A DNA stretch of 64,000 nt from Caprella mutica (GCA_947561585.1 CANNZV010000430.1:372001-436000); one strand, 5' to 3'; shown: positions 1 through 12,280, numbered from the stretch's first letter. A program made the numbers and translations. Notes: generated from the sequence alone by a model not told the origin.

Positions 1-972
1 TATCTATGGCCCCACTATAACCCTCTATCTATGGCCCCACTATAACCCTCTATCTATGGCCCCACTATAACCCTCTATCTATGGCCCCACTATAACCCTC
101 TATCTATGGCCCCTCTATCTATGGCCCCACTATAACCCTCTATCTATGGCCCCACTATAACCCTCTATCTATGGCCCCACTATAACCCTCTATCTATGGC
201 CCCACTATAACCCTCTATCTATGGCCCCACTATAACCCTCTATCTATGGCCCCACTATAACCCTCTATCTATGGCCCCACTATAACCCCCTATCTATGGC
301 CCCACTATAACCCTCTATCTATGGCCCCACTATAACCCTCTATCTATGGCCCCACTATAACCCTCTATCTATGGCCCCACTATAACCCTCTATCTATGGC
401 CCCTCTATCTATGGCCCCACTATAACCCTCTATCTATGGCCCCACTATAACCCTCTATCTATGGCCCCACTATAACCCTCTATCTATGGCCCCACTATAA
501 CCCTCTATCTATGGCCCCACTATAACCCTCTATCTATGGCCCCACTATAACCCTCTATCTATGGCCCCACTATAACCCTCTATCTATGGCCCCACTATAA
601 CCCTCTATCTATGGCCCCACTATAACCCTCTCTCTATGGCCCCACTATAACCCTCTATCTATGGCCCCACTATTACCCTCTATCTATGGCCCCACTATTA
701 CCCTCTATCTATGGCCCCATTATAACCCCCTATCTATGGCCCCACTATTACCCTCTATCTATGGCCCCACTATAACCCCCTATCTATGGCCCCACTATAA
801 CCCCCTATCTATGGCCCCACTATAACCCTCTATCTATGGCCCCACTATAACCATCTATCTATGGCCCCACTATAACCCTCTCTCTATGGCCCCACTATAA
901 CCCTCTCTCTATGACCCCACTATAACCCTCTATCTATGGCCCCACTATAACCCTCTACCTATGGCCCCACTA
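1..972. repeat. 25-bp satellite array, runs off left edge
   Basis: About 39 head-to-tail copies of a 25-bp unit containing CTATGGCCCCACTATAACCC. Two copies are shortened (near 110 and 400). Divergence increases toward the right end. It lies in the intron after E18. Confidence 0.97.
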
Positions 973-1100
973 AATAACTCCCCGGTTGCTAGAAGATAAT
1001 AAAATAGTCTAAAGTGGCAGTAAAAGCAACAAGTATGACTGGCAGTGAATCTTTGAGTTAGCAACTGTGGATTTATTCAAGCGGTACTTCTCTCTGTAGA

Positions 1101-1395
1101 ATGTGAACATGAATGTGAGCATATCACATGAATGTGAGCATATCACATGAATGTGAGCATATCACATGAATGTGAGCATATCACATGAATGTGAGCATAT
1201 CACATGAATGTGAGCATATCACATGAATGTGAGCATATCACATGAATGTGAGCATATCACATGAATGTGAGCATATCACATGAATGTGAGCATATCACAT
1301 GAATGTGCGCATATCACATGAATGTGAGCATACCACATGAATGTGAGCATACCACATGAATGTGAGCATACCACATGAATGTGAGCATATCACAT
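1101..1395. repeat. 19-bp tandem repeat (CATGAATGTGAGCATATCA)
   Basis: About 15 nearly identical copies; the last few carry an ATACC variant. Confidence 0.96.
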
Positions 1396-1406
1396 TTTAG
1401 ATATTG

Positions 1407-1594
1407 TATAAAAATAATATAACATTATTTACATTATTTGTGTAACCATATAAAAATAATGTAACATTATTTACATTATTTGTGTAACCATATAAAAATA
1501 ATATAACATTATTTACATTATTTGTGTAACCATATAAAAATAATATAACATTATTTACATTATTTGTGTAACCATATAAAAATAATGTAACATT
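1407..1594. repeat. 42-bp tandem repeat, 4.5 copies
   Basis: The unit contains AACATTATTTACATTATTTG and GTGTAACCATAT. It abuts the 19-bp array. The 81-codon minus frame through it is a by-product of the 42-bp (14-codon) period. Confidence 0.95.
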
Positions 1595-1891
1595 CGCGTC
1601 AGTACCACATTTACAAGGTTGTTTCTGTAAATGTTTATTCATTTTAATCCATTATAACTACATAAAATGTGGAGAGATTTCCCCTTCTTTTTATGAATGC
1701 AGTCATGTTGAAAAAGTTTATTTTAACATTCTATCGCTGTGTGTGGAACAATAACATTAAATAAAGCAGATTGAGGTGGTATTACGCTAATCTGTTTATC
1801 AGATGAAATAAAAAGATTTGATAATTCGAGTGTAAATTGAAAATGCAAATAATATTATAATGAAGAACAGTGGCAGAGTATAAAAAAGTTA

Positions 1892-2144
1892 CTAAAGTGA
1901 AACTACTGAGTTATGAAGTATTGGTTTCTTCATATCCCAGGTGCACTAGATAGTTTTCTATGATTGAAATCATAGAAAACTATTGCCCTTGAGGGATAAC
2001 TATGATGCAATTCTTGACGTATATCATTTTCTATAATTTAAACATAGAAAACTACTTCATAACTCAAGTGCATTTCATAACTCAGGTACTCTTCATTACC
2101 CGAATGCTTCATAACTCAAACTTCATAACTCAGGGGTTCTACTG
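1892..2144. mobile_element. Pogo/Tigger-like MITE, short copy (same family as 44994-45677)
   Basis: Inverted ends of the form CAGT(A)GAA..CTGAGTTATGAAG, right end followed by TA. It holds an internal hairpin at about 1950-1983 (TAGTTTTCTATG...CATAGAAAACTA). The subterminal CTTCATAACTCA motif occurs a few times here but about 40 times in the second copy. Family assigned from the TA target and the CAGT start. Confidence 0.7.
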
Positions 2145-2272
2145 TACCTTCTATTTGAACGGAAAAAAGTTCAACAGTGTCTGTTAAACTGTTGAATTGA
2201 AAATAATAGAACCAATAATAATAGAACCAATAATAATAGAACCAATAATAGATAATTGAACTCTAAAAAGAG

Positions 2273-2359
2273 AGCCATCAATTGCCTATATGACAACTCA
2301 CTGCTCCTAATTAGTTACATGGCAACTCCCTGCTATTAATTGGCTACATGGTAACTCAC
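2273..2359 (-). repeat. Three tandem copies of the E18 donor region (29-bp unit)
   Basis: Starting exactly at the E18 donor on the minus strand, a 29-bp unit beginning CAGTGAGTT (CAGGGAGTT in copy 2), followed by a ...CATGTARCYAATTA-type tail, occurs three times. Confidence 0.85.
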
Positions 2360-2462
2360 TGTTGTGTTTGGTGTCTTTGCTAGAGTCTTCTTTGATGCTG
2401 TCAGCTGTTGCCACAAGATCATCCAACTGAGGTTTCTTGCCCTCTAATTCTCTCAGTACATT
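2360..2462 (-). CDS. Dys: Dystrophin exon E18 (continuation of the post-hinge repeat, 103 bp)
   Basis: The acceptor CTTTTTTTCAG|AAT and donor CAACA|GTGAGT bound 103 bp, phase 0-1. It encodes 'NVLRELEGKKPQLDDLVATA' then 'DSIKEDSSKDTKHN'. This aligns without gaps to the 'LEQRRPQLEELITAAQNLK' helix of vertebrate dystrophin repeat 20, directly after the E17-equivalent segment. The transcript continues beyond the left edge of the window. The donor and next ~29 bases are present three times in tandem (2273-2359). Confidence 0.93.
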
Positions 2463-2837
2463 CTGAAAAAAAGAGAAAAAAACTGTCAAGAAAGATAATC
2501 TGGAAACTATCTTTAAAATATAGGCATCACAATCAAATCTAAAATCAAATAAAGAAATCGATACCTATTTGATGGTACTGCGCATACTACACTATTTAGG
2601 TATCATGGATACAAAATGTTCGGTATACACCATTTCGGTATCATGGATACATACAAAAGAGAGGGAAAATTTATCCAGTGTTACACGAGGTATGAATAGA
2701 ATATGCAAATGTATAAGAAGTCTACGGTAACACTCTCCTATTCAGAATATATTGGGACAGGAGAGATGGTGAGAAGGGAAAGAGAGAAAAAATACGATGA
2801 GGGGGAAGAGCTGTAGGAGAGAGAGAGAGAGAGTAAA
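2463..2837. other. Intron stretch without array
   Basis: AT-rich, with partial copies of a GGTATCATGGATAC palindrome (about 2600-2650) and a short (GA)n run at 2816-2833. No coding signal. Confidence 0.6.
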
Positions 2838-3283
2838 TTGGTACTTTTTCTAGCAGGTGGTACATTTTCTAGCAGTTGGTACGTTTTCTAGAAGTTGGTA
2901 CGTTTTCTAGCAGTTGGTACATTTTCTAGCAGTTGGTACATTTTCTAGCAGTTGGTACGTTTTCTACCAGTTGGTACATTTTCTAGTAGTTGGTACATTT
3001 TCTAGCAGTTGGTACATTTTCTAGCAGTTGGTACATTTTCTAAGAGTTGGTACATTTTCTAAGAGTTGGTACGTTTTCTAAGAGTTGGTACGTTTTCTAA
3101 GAGTTGGTACGTTTTCTAAGAGTTGGTACGTTTTCTAAGATTTGGTACGTTTTCTAAGAGTTGGTACGTTTTCTAAGAGTTGGTACGTTTTCTAAGAGTT
3201 GGTACGTTTTCTAAGATTTGGTACGTTTTCTAAGAGTTGGTACATTTCCTAGCATTTGGTGCATTTTCTAGCAGTTGGTACCT
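2838..3283. repeat. 19-bp tandem repeat, block 1 (TTGGTACATTTTCTAGCAG)
   Basis: About 23 copies. The middle copies carry a ...CGTTTTCTAAGAG variant, so the block is a patch of two subfamilies. The same unit forms the larger block at 5105-6473. Confidence 0.96.
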
Positions 3284-3665
3284 GTGTTTTTTTTTTAATC
3301 CAAACGCAGTCAGCTGGAGACCTTTGTTTTTTGAAAATGTTGTATTGCAGTCTAAAAAGTTTTATAAAGTTATGATTCTTCTTAGAATGTTCCTTATATT
3401 GTTGGTATTTGAAATTTGTATAAAGACTAAATTTATTACCATTGTTTTCTTTTTTGAAATGATTAATAAGAAATGTGTTTCCATATTGATTTTTTCACAG
3501 TTTACTAATTGTAATCCTTGCAGATTTTTTAAAATTGGTCTGGGTACACGATGACATTTTGTAAAAAAAATGAAAATAATAGGAAATTAGAAAACTGCGA
3601 TTTGAGAAATTAAGATCATGCGGAGACCTTTTTTCATTGTACGTTAGGTCAACTCTATACAAACA

Positions 3666-3850
3666 GTTAAAATGCCGCGTTTTCACCGCCCACCTTACGC
3701 CTCTTCAATAAATCACGGTTAAATGAATGGAAAGCAAATTTGTAGTCTACACTAGCGTTTCTACCGCCTTCTATTAATTTAACCGTGATTAATTGAAGAG
3801 ACGTAAACTGATCGATGAAAACGCTGCGTTTTATATGCTAGTTAGGGACT
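3666..3850. mobile_element. Palindromic MITE
   Basis: Arms: left GCCGCGTTTTCACCGC...CACGGTTAAATGAATGG, right TTAACCGTGATTAATTGAAG...GAAAACGCTGCG in inverse orientation. A related half copy lies at 61312-61420. No coding capacity. Confidence 0.7.
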
Positions 3851-3884
3851 TAGACTTGATAAGTTTGTAATTCCTAGTTATCTT

Positions 3885-4442
3885 TGACAGACACTTTTTT
3901 TCTGTAACAGACACTTTTTTTCTGTAACAGACACTTTTTTCCTGTAACAGGCACTTTTTTCCGGTAACAGACACTTTTTTCCGGTAACATACACTTTTTT
4001 CCTGTAACAGACACTTTTTTCCTGTAACAGACACTTTTTTCCTGTAACAGGCACTTTTTTTCTGTAACAGACACTTTTTTCCGGTAACATACACTTTTTT
4101 CCGGTAACATACACTTTTTTCCGGTAACAGACACTTTTTTCCTGTAACAGACACTTTTTTTCTGTAACAGACACTTTTTTTCTGTAACAGACACTTTTTT
4201 CCTGTAACAGACACTTTTTTCCTGTAACAGACACTTTTTTCCTGTAACAGACACTTTTTTCCTGTAACAGACACTTTTTTCCTGTAACAGACACTTTTTT
4301 TCTGTAACAGACACTTTTTTCCTGTAACAGACACTTTTTTCCTGTAACAGACACTTTTTTCCTGTAACAGACACTTTTTTCCTGTAACAGACACTTTTTT
4401 TCTGTAACAGACACTTTTTTCCTGTAACAGACACTTTTTTTC
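3885..4442. repeat. 20-bp tandem repeat (ACAGACACTTTTTTCCTGTA)
   Basis: About 28 copies differing at two or three positions (CCTG/TCTG/CCGG; CAG/CAT). Three overlapping minus-strand frames of 178-197 codons result from the 20-bp period and are not genes. Confidence 0.97.
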
Positions 4443-5104
4443 CTGAGGACAAAGTTGTTTTATTCATAGATCTTCTTTTAAAATCTAATACTATATCCTG
4501 AAAACCATATACTATCTGTGGTTTCCTTTAAAACACATTAAAATGCGAATATGCTAGAGTTCCCTTTCTGTAACACATTAAATAGCACGGGACTTAATTG
4601 CATTTAAGTCCTACGCTACCCGCTATATAAACAAAATTAACATTTAGAAAAGGGAAAGCGAAATGAATAATTAGCTACTCTCTGATGCTACCACATTGTC
4701 TTAATATTAAAAAGGCATTTCTTTTTATCCGTTATATAATTTGTCACTTGAATAATTGCTCATTTTATAAATAATTCACACTTGATCTCAATTCTTTGAT
4801 AATGATTATTAGAATTAGAATTGAATTGTTATGGGAAATAGTTAAGGGAGCCAATGAATTCAAAGTAACGATAAATAAATATATACGATAATGAAAATTA
4901 AGGAAATATAATTAATTAATGAATTTAATTAATTACACTGACCTACACTGACTAGATCGCTTACGATTCGAATAGCGACCAGGAGTGATTTCAAATCGGC
5001 CGTTTGTGGAACAAAAATATATTCCGTACATTAAATAATTAATTATAAAATATATAGAAAATACCGATAATACATTTTTTACTTTGGGTGGTCTTTTATT
5101 TTAA
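4443..5104. other. AT-rich intron stretch
   Basis: I see no array, hairpin or coding signal in these ~660 bases. Confidence 0.5.
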
Positions 5105-6473
5105 TTGGTACCTTATCTATAAGTTTGTTCATTTTCTAAGAGTTGGAACATTTTCCAGTTGTTGGTACATTTTCCAGTAGTTGGTACATTTTCTAGCAGT
5201 TGGTACATTATCTATAAATTGGTACATTTTCTAGCAGTTGGTACATTTTCTAGCAGCTGGTACATTTTCTAGCAGTTGGTACATTTTCTAGCAGTTGGTA
5301 CATTTTCCAGTAGTTGGTACATTTTCTAGCAGATGGTACATTTTCTAGCAGTTGCTACACTTTCCAGCAGTTGGTACATTTTCTAGCAGATGGTACATTT
5401 TCTAGCAGTTGGTACATTTTCCAGTAGTTGGTACATTTTCTAGCAGATGGTACCTTTTCCACTAGTTGGTACATTTTCTAGCAGTTGGTACATTTTCTAG
5501 CAGTTGGTACATTTTCTAGCAGTTGGTACATTTTCCAGCAGTTGGTACATTTTCTAGCAGTTGGTACATTTTCTAGCAGTTGGTACATTTTCTAGCAGTT
5601 GGTACCTTTTCTAGCAGTTGGTACCTTTTCTAGCAGTTGGTACATTTTCCAGCAGTTGGTACATTTTCCAGCAGTTGGTACATTTTCCAGCAGTTGGTAC
5701 ATTTTCCGGCAGTTGGTACATTTTCTAGCAGTTGGTACATTTTCTAGCAGTTGGTACATTTTCTAGCAGTTGGTACATTTTCTAGCAGTTGGTACATTTT
5801 CTAGCAGTTGGTACATTTTCTAGCAGTTGGTACATTTTCTAGCAGTTGGTACATTTTCTAGCAGTTGGTACATTTTCTAGCAGTTGGTACATTTTCTAGC
5901 AGTTGGTGCATTTTCCCGCAGTTGGTACATTTTCTAGCAGTTGGTACATTTTCTAGCAGTTGGTACATTTTCTAGCAGTTGGTACATTTTCTACCAGTTG
6001 GTACATTTTCTAGCAGTTGGTACCTTTTCTAGCAGTTGGTACCTTTTCCAGCAGTTGGTACATTTTCCAGCAGTTGGTACATTTTCCAGCAGTTGGTACA
6101 TTTTCCAGCAGTTGGTACATTTTCCAGCAGTTGGTACATTTTCTAGCAGTTGGTACATTTTCTAACAGTTGGTACATTTTCTATAGCAGTTGGTACATTT
6201 TCTAGCAGTTGGTACATTTTCTAGCAGTTGGTACATTTTCTAGCAGTTGGTACATTTTCTAGCAGTTGGTACATTTTCTATAGCAGTTGGTACATTTTCT
6301 AGCAGTTGGTACATTTTCTAGCAGTTGGTACATTTTCTAGCAGTTGGTACATTTTCTAGCAGTTGGTACATTTTCTAGCAGTTGCTACATTTTCTAGCAG
6401 TTGGTACATTTTCTAGCAGTTGGTACATTTTCTAGCAGTTGGTACATTTTCTAGCAGTTGGTACATTTCCAGT
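5105..6473. repeat. 19-bp tandem repeat, block 2 (TTGGTACATTTTCTAGCAG)
   Basis: About 72 copies of the unit seen at 2838-3283. Two copies carry an extra TA (near 6183 and 6279). CTAG/CCAG variants are mixed along the array. Confidence 0.97.
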
Positions 6474-6603
6474 AGTTATTTACGTAGAGGATTAAAAGTA
6501 AAGAGGATATATTGTACGGACTGACACACTCTTTGACAGCGAAGAAAAAGTTATTTAGTTACATGCACAAGTCCTTTAGAGATGTATATAAATACTGATA
6601 AAT

Positions 6604-6760
6604 GGGATTGTGACAATATGCTTTTAAAATCATAGAAAAACATTATAGACGGAGAGAATCAAAGAGTATTGAATGGTTCTACACCAGCGGTATATAGTAT
6701 TCGATACCATTTCATTTCGTCTGTGCTATTCTTAAGATCTAAGCATATTGTCACAAACCT
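6604..6760. mobile_element. MITE, TTGTGACAATATGC family, copy 1
   Basis: Inverted ends (TTGTGACAATATGCTT and AAGCATATTGTCACAA) around a core with TTGAATGGTTCTACACCAGC. A second copy at 51930-52089 is more than 90% alike by eye. Confidence 0.85.
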
Positions 6761-6856
6761 AGTGATTAATATTTTCAATTATTTCTAAATGATATAAAAT
6801 TTAAGCATATTAATTACACAGTTTGATAATAAAAAGAAATTAGCTGTAAAGATCCA

Positions 6857-7145
6857 GGCAAGAATGGTTTTATCCTGGGATAGTAAGGAAATATCCCAGG
6901 AGTAAATCATTCTTTCCTGGAAGAAAATGAATAAATAACTATAAGACAGGACACTAGTAGAGTGCATACCTTTACCGCCACTTATAGATGACCTTGACCT
7001 TTGACCCGATCGCTTTCAAAATATAACAAAATGGTTCCTGGATAATGACCAATCGACCCACCAAATTTCATGCAATTTGGTTGAATGCTTTTTGAGTTAT
7101 GCGAATAACAAAATTACAAATGAATGCCGTCTAAAATATAACCTT
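6857..7145. mobile_element. Two short dispersed elements
   Basis: 6857-6930 is a foldback (CAGGCAAGAATGGTTTTATC / CCTGGGATA) related to 57390-57454. 6961-7145 is one unit of the 'TGACCTTGACCTTTGACCCG' dispersed family, also at 13893-14475 and 26510-26700. Confidence 0.65.
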
Positions 7146-7639
7146 CTTTTTTCTGCAAAGGTAGTAACCATATATGAAAATAGAAGAAAAAGTTAACGAA
7201 AAGCTTAGTATGACATAGATTAAAAGGGAGATGTGTTATTGTTGTAGGTGAGGGAATCCAATTTGCTTTTTCTCGTCTATTGCGAAGTGACTTTGAATAA
7301 TGTCTGAGGGAATATTTGGTGGAGGTGAGTAACTCCACGGACATTTTACACCTCTGGACACTGGGGGCGAGAGGTGGAAAGAAAGGCTGAAAAAGAAGAG
7401 AGATGGAGGGAGGGAAGGAGAGAGTGGGGGAGAGAGAAGAAAGAAGAAAGTGAACTAAGGAAATCATATTAACGAGCTTCAAACGTTAAAAATAAAATAA
7501 AATATGTATTCATTTTTTTTAATTCTTTAGTTAAATTTAAATTTTTGGATTCTGCAAGTATTTTAAAAAATCAAACTGTCTGTATTTTAAAATTGTATTA
7601 CTCTCATTTTTTTATTTTAAATGTGAACAGAATTTCAAT
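7146..7639. other. Intron stretch without recognised feature
   Basis: Contains a purine-rich tract (about 7380-7450). The 122-codon minus frame through it has no domain and low-complexity Ser/Pro content. Confidence 0.45.
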
Positions 7640-7795
7640 AGACAATAACGTCTGTTTCGGAACCAAAGGCCATATCACTGACGTCAAAAGGAAATTATAT
7701 ACAAGGGACTGGAAGAAGTAGTCAGAAAGAAAAGTGTCTCCATGTACAAAGTTGGTTACAGCTCATGTATGCAGAGAAGCTACTCTTCCAATACA
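7640..7795. mobile_element. Dispersed repeat, 'TTTCGGAACCAAAGGCCATA' family, copy 1
   Basis: About 150 bp shared with 35580-35770 and 61765-61935: GGAACCAAAGGCCAT, then CAAGGGACTGGAAGAAG, then CTCATGTATGCAGAGAAGC-like segments. No coding frame or tRNA-like promoter is obvious. Confidence 0.75.
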
Positions 7796-7889
7796 TTCAT
7801 TTCAGACTATCAAAGTGTGTCAACATATAATATAATGAAATATATACTTTACACTTCCATCAGAAAAGATTGGTGATAAATAAGGTATG

Positions 7890-8190
7890 CGCATCTCTAT
7901 GAAATTAGAGGTTTTTAAATTAAAATCTATCTAATTAGAGGTTTTTAAATTAAAATCTATCTAATTAGAGGTTTTTAAATTAAAATCTATGAAATTAGAG
8001 GATTTTAAATTAAAATCTATCTAATTAGAGGTTTTTAAATTAAAATCTATCTAATTAGAGGTTTTTAAATTAAAATCTATCTAATTAGAGGTTTTTAAAT
8101 TAAAATCTATCTAATTAGAGGTTTTTAAATTAAAATCTATGAAATTAGAGGATTTTAAATTGAAAACATGGAAATTAGACGTTTTTAAAT
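7890..8190. repeat. 30-bp tandem repeat
   Basis: About 10 copies of a unit containing ATTAGAGGTTTTTAAATTAA. Two copies share linked GAAATTAG...GATTTT variants, suggesting block duplication. Confidence 0.95.
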
Positions 8191-8507
8191 TATTAGAGAC
8201 TATACGAATTGAAGTTTATAAATGAATAGCTTCTAAATTAAAAGCTTAGAAGTAGCAATCGATTTTTTTATGTACATATCTAAAACAAAATTTGAATCGG
8301 TAAATTCATTACAAATTTCAATATTAAAGAAATACCTATTAAAAGTTCACAATATTTACTTAATTAATCAATCATAATATTCTCACTCCAATTTTCAACT
8401 TTTATATCATTAATACAAAATTTCAAACCTATGATATTTACAATACTCAAATAAAAAATAAAAATAAATAAAAATAAAAAAAATCAAATAAAAAAATATC
8501 AAAAGAG

Positions 8508-8640
8508 GTAATAGCGTAAGTTCTGAGTTATCGAACGGTTTCACATCATCGATCATTTAAAAAAAATATAATGATCATTATTTAATTCTTTTCTCTTTTA
8601 TGTTCGAAAACGTTGCACCGTCCAATAGCTCAGAGCGAAT
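8508..8640. mobile_element. Short MITE of the GAGTTATCGAACGGTT family
   Basis: Inverted ends GTAAGTTCTGAGTTATCGAA and CCGTCCAATAGCTCAG, with a TTTCGATCAT-type inner motif on both arms. Relatives lie at 12281, 14783, 35213, 51029, 51465, 51660 and 53154. Confidence 0.75.
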
Positions 8641-9229
8641 CTTTTTTTCGAGCTGATGAGGCCATAGAAAGTACAGAAGGCATCGCTATCACGCTAACAT
8701 TGTTTGTAATTTTAGAGCAAACATGTAATTAATAGCGTGTAATGAGGAAATTTAACCACAGAAATAACCACAGCCACCCCTCTGACCACATAATAACCAC
8801 GCGAAATAATTACTACCAATGTAGGGTACGTGGCCAGTTATCGCACAGCAACACATTTTCGATCATGTGAGGGAAAGATTTATAAACTCGTTATTTTAAA
8901 TAATGAGATTGATATCCACGTACAAAATTAGTAACATACAAATTTAATATAGAGATACTAAATTATTAATCTATCCTAATAATACCCGTCGTGTGTTTAT
9001 TTATTTATATATTTGGTACTATAATTATTGCCGTATCACAGATACAGACTATGTACTTCAATTTTTGAGTGAATAATATGAGTCCAGAATTTGATTTATT
9101 AACTTAATTAATAGAAATAAATGTCATAAATTCATAAGAAATAATGTGAAATTAATGACATACCACTTAGAATTTAGTTTCATAAATATTGTTCCATGCG
9201 GATAAGTTTTTAGGATTATGTTTTTAAGG
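8641..9229. other. AT-rich intron stretch
   Basis: No array or coding signal seen. Confidence 0.45.
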
Positions 9230-9690
9230 TTATTAACTCATTGATTGGCTATGGAGATAGACCAATAAGTGTAAGGTAGAGCGTGCCACCTCGCAAACTC
9301 CCCTGCCAAGTTATTAAACGAACATGAAGTGTGTAGTACAACAAACTAGCAGATACAACAAACTACATTACAGCCATCTACGTTCACAGTCTCAAAGTTC
9401 TTATTATTTAAAATGTAATTTATTTCAACTCATAACCATATGCAAGGAGGAGGAGCCAACCAGCAGGGGGCGGAGCACTAACCGTTTGGTGCTCCTCCCC
9501 CTATTGGCTCCTCCTCCTTGTCGGCCAAATCAGAGTAAAGTTAACCTGAAAAACATTATTCTTACAGCAGTGTATCGGTAGAAACTTATGCCGTAGAGAC
9601 AGTATCTTAAAAACCTTATGCGCTTTTGGTTACATTTTTAAAATGTTAGACAGAAGAAATGTAACCTTTTTGGACACATCGTCAGTGTAT
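9230..9690. mobile_element. Element with GC-rich central hairpin, copy 1
   Basis: Shares about 400 bp with 57808-58180: TTGATTGGCTATGG, GTACAACAAACTAGCAGA, ACTACATTACAGCCATCTA, then the hairpin at 9444-9520 (GGAGGAGGAGCCAAC / TTGGCTCCTCCTCC). It is inserted in AT-rich intron. The 85-codon plus frame across it is not conserved in the second copy. Confidence 0.8.
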
Positions 9691-9735
9691 CAGTGATGCA
9701 GTAGATACAATTACAGAAGATACATTTCATGTGTC

Positions 9736-10219
9736 ATCATGACGTAAATATGACATGATAACAAACACCAATGACGTAAATATGACATGATAACAAACAC
9801 CAATGACGTAAATATGACATGATAACAAACACCAATGACGTAAATATGACATGATAACAAATACCAATGACGTAAATATGACATGATAACAAATACCAAT
9901 GACGTAAATATGACATGATAACAAACACCAATGACGTAAATATGACATGATAAACAACACCAATGACGTAAATATGACATGATAAACAACACCAATGACG
10001 TAAATATGACATGATAACAAATACCAATGACGTAAATATGACATGATAACAAACACCAATGACGTAAATATGATATGATAAACAACACCAATGACGTAAA
10101 TATGACATGATAACAAACACCAATGACGTAAATATGACATGATAACAAATACCAATGACGTAAATATGACATGATAACAAACACCAATGACGTAAATATG
10201 ATATGATAAACAACACCAA
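9736..10219. repeat. 32-bp tandem repeat with TGACGTAA in each unit
   Basis: About 15 copies of a unit with ATGACGTAAATATGACATGA and TAACAAACACC. Every copy has the CRE-like half motif TGACGTAA. Three minus-strand frames (142-179 codons) are period artefacts. Confidence 0.96.
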
Positions 10220-10516
10220 AATAAATATGTGCGTGATAAAGAGACAACAATCAGACCACGAGATAGAGCAAGTGAGAAGGGAGAATGTACTAACTTGGAT
10301 ATAATAAATTATAAATCAATGGAGAAAATATATATGTATTACGTTATTATTTGTATTATGTTATTATTTGTATCATGTCAAATTTAATAAATTATATATC
10401 AATGGAATATATATAATGTAATGTTTTATTAATATCTTCCTATTACTATTTTATTTTAACTTTTTTCGTTTTGGAAAATTATATTTTAATCTAAATATAT
10501 TTATATTTATTAAATT

Positions 10517-10757
10517 CTGTTAATTATTTAACCGATAGTACCAACAGAGTATTTTCCCTTATTTTCTTTCTGTTAATTATTTAACCGATAGTACCAGAGT
10601 ATTTTCCCTTATTTTCTTTCTGTTAATTATTTAACAGATAGTACAGACACAGTATTTTTCCCTTATTTTCTTTCTGTTACTTATTTAACAGATAGTACAG
10701 ACACAGTTGTTTATATCCTTTATTTTCCCCCTGTTAATTATTTAGCCGATAGTACAA
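10517..10757. repeat. ~50-60-bp tandem repeat, about 4.5 copies
   Basis: The unit contains CTGTTAATTATTTAACCGAT followed by AGTA and a CCCTTATTTTCTTT segment. Unit lengths vary slightly. Confidence 0.9.
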
Positions 10758-11488
10758 TAAATTCATCATCGTACATTTTTCCGATAAACCGATGGTAACC
10801 AGAAACAAAGCCTATAAGTGAATTATAGGCCTATAATTCACTATAATTTCACCCTTTCGCTCCAACTTTCGCATAATCAATATTTGAATTTTTTTTTCAA
10901 ATATTTATTATGTATTTTATTTTTTACATATTTCTATCCAGTATTATTTGTATTATTGATTTTTTTTTCAAATATTTATTATGTTTTTTATTATATTTTT
11001 TTCATGCATTTCTTTTATAATAATTTTTTTAAATTTCATTATTCTTATGACTTTTCTGACTCAATGGCTCAAGTTTTTATTTTTGGGCTATTTTATATGT
11101 AGCAAACAAAATTAATTAATCAAATAAATTAATTACTTAATTTATTAATCTCATCCCAAATCATATGAATTGAAGAAATTGACTATATTGCTCGAAAATA
11201 TCCATGCTTTTACAATTCTCATTATTTACATTTCTTATAAAAAAATAATTAATTAAGTAAAGAATAAAATAAGAATGAAAAATAAATAAATAATAAAAAT
11301 ATCAAAAATAATAAAAAATCAATCCATCAATAATAAAAAAATTATAAAAAGAATAATGAAAAAAAAAAGAGTAATAATAATAAAAACCAAATCAAATTAT
11401 TTAGTTACCCCTCAGATTGAGAAACATCAAAAATATAAAATGTTACAAAGGAATAAACTCTATTAAATGGAATCGAACACTAGCCGTT
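10758..11488. other. AT-rich intron stretch
   Basis: Poly-T and poly-A rich. The 94-codon plus frame is Phe/Tyr-rich low complexity; I see no gene. Confidence 0.5.
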
Positions 11489-12014
11489 AAAACCAAGTCC
11501 AGTTCCATTAAAACCAAGTCCAGTTCCATTAAAACCAAGTCCAGTTCCATTAAAACCAAGTCCAGTTCCATTAAAACCAAGTCCAGTTCCATTAAAACCA
11601 AGTCCAGTTCCATTAAAAACCAAGTCCAGTTCCATTAAAACCAAGTCCAGTTCCATTAAAACCAAGTCCAGTACCATTAAAACCAAGTCCAGTTCCATTA
11701 AAACCAAGTCCAGTACCATTAAAACCAAGTCCAGTACCATTAAAACCAAGTCCAGTTCCATTAAAACCAAGTCCAGTTCCATTAAAACCAAGTCCAGTTC
11801 CATTAAAACCAAGTCCAGTTCCATTAAAACCAAGTCCAGTACCATTAAAACCAAGTCCAGTTCCATTAAAACCAAGTCCAGTTCCATTAAAACCAAGTCC
11901 AGTTCCATTAAAACCAAGTCCAGTTCCATTAAAACCAAGTCCAGTTCCATTAAAACCAAGTCCAGTTCCATTAAAACCAAGTCCAGTTCCATTAAAACCA
12001 AGTCCAGTTCCATT
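11489..12014. repeat. 21-bp tandem repeat (TTAAAACCAAGTCCAGTTCC+A)
   Basis: About 25 copies; a one-base insertion near 11616 shifts register. Because 21 is a multiple of 3 the array is open on both strands (7-residue repeats) without being a gene. Confidence 0.97.
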
Positions 12015-12280
12015 ACTGAAGACGTAATTTAATTCTTTGAAATTAATACTTAAAACCAAACAATACGTAGTAATTATACAATCGTCTCAAACTTTCAATT
12101 AAAAAATATGACCAGAACCTTCTATTTTTATAATTTATTCCCTATTAATAATATTTCCTATCTACATTTTTCGTATCTATCTTTTTTAGTTATTTAGTAG
12201 AGATAATGTCTAATTCCAATAGGTATTTCTTGGTTAAGTTTCGAATTCATAAAATGTATACGAGTGATTATATTCAACAC

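Noticed and set aside
3831..4467. Three overlapping minus-strand frames of 178-197 codons
   Set aside because: A 20-bp repeat read in three registers gives the same peptide (CYRKKVSVTGKK); not a protein.
9324..9581. 85-codon plus-strand frame
   Set aside because: It runs through the GC-rich hairpin of a dispersed element and is not preserved in the second copy at 57808-58180.
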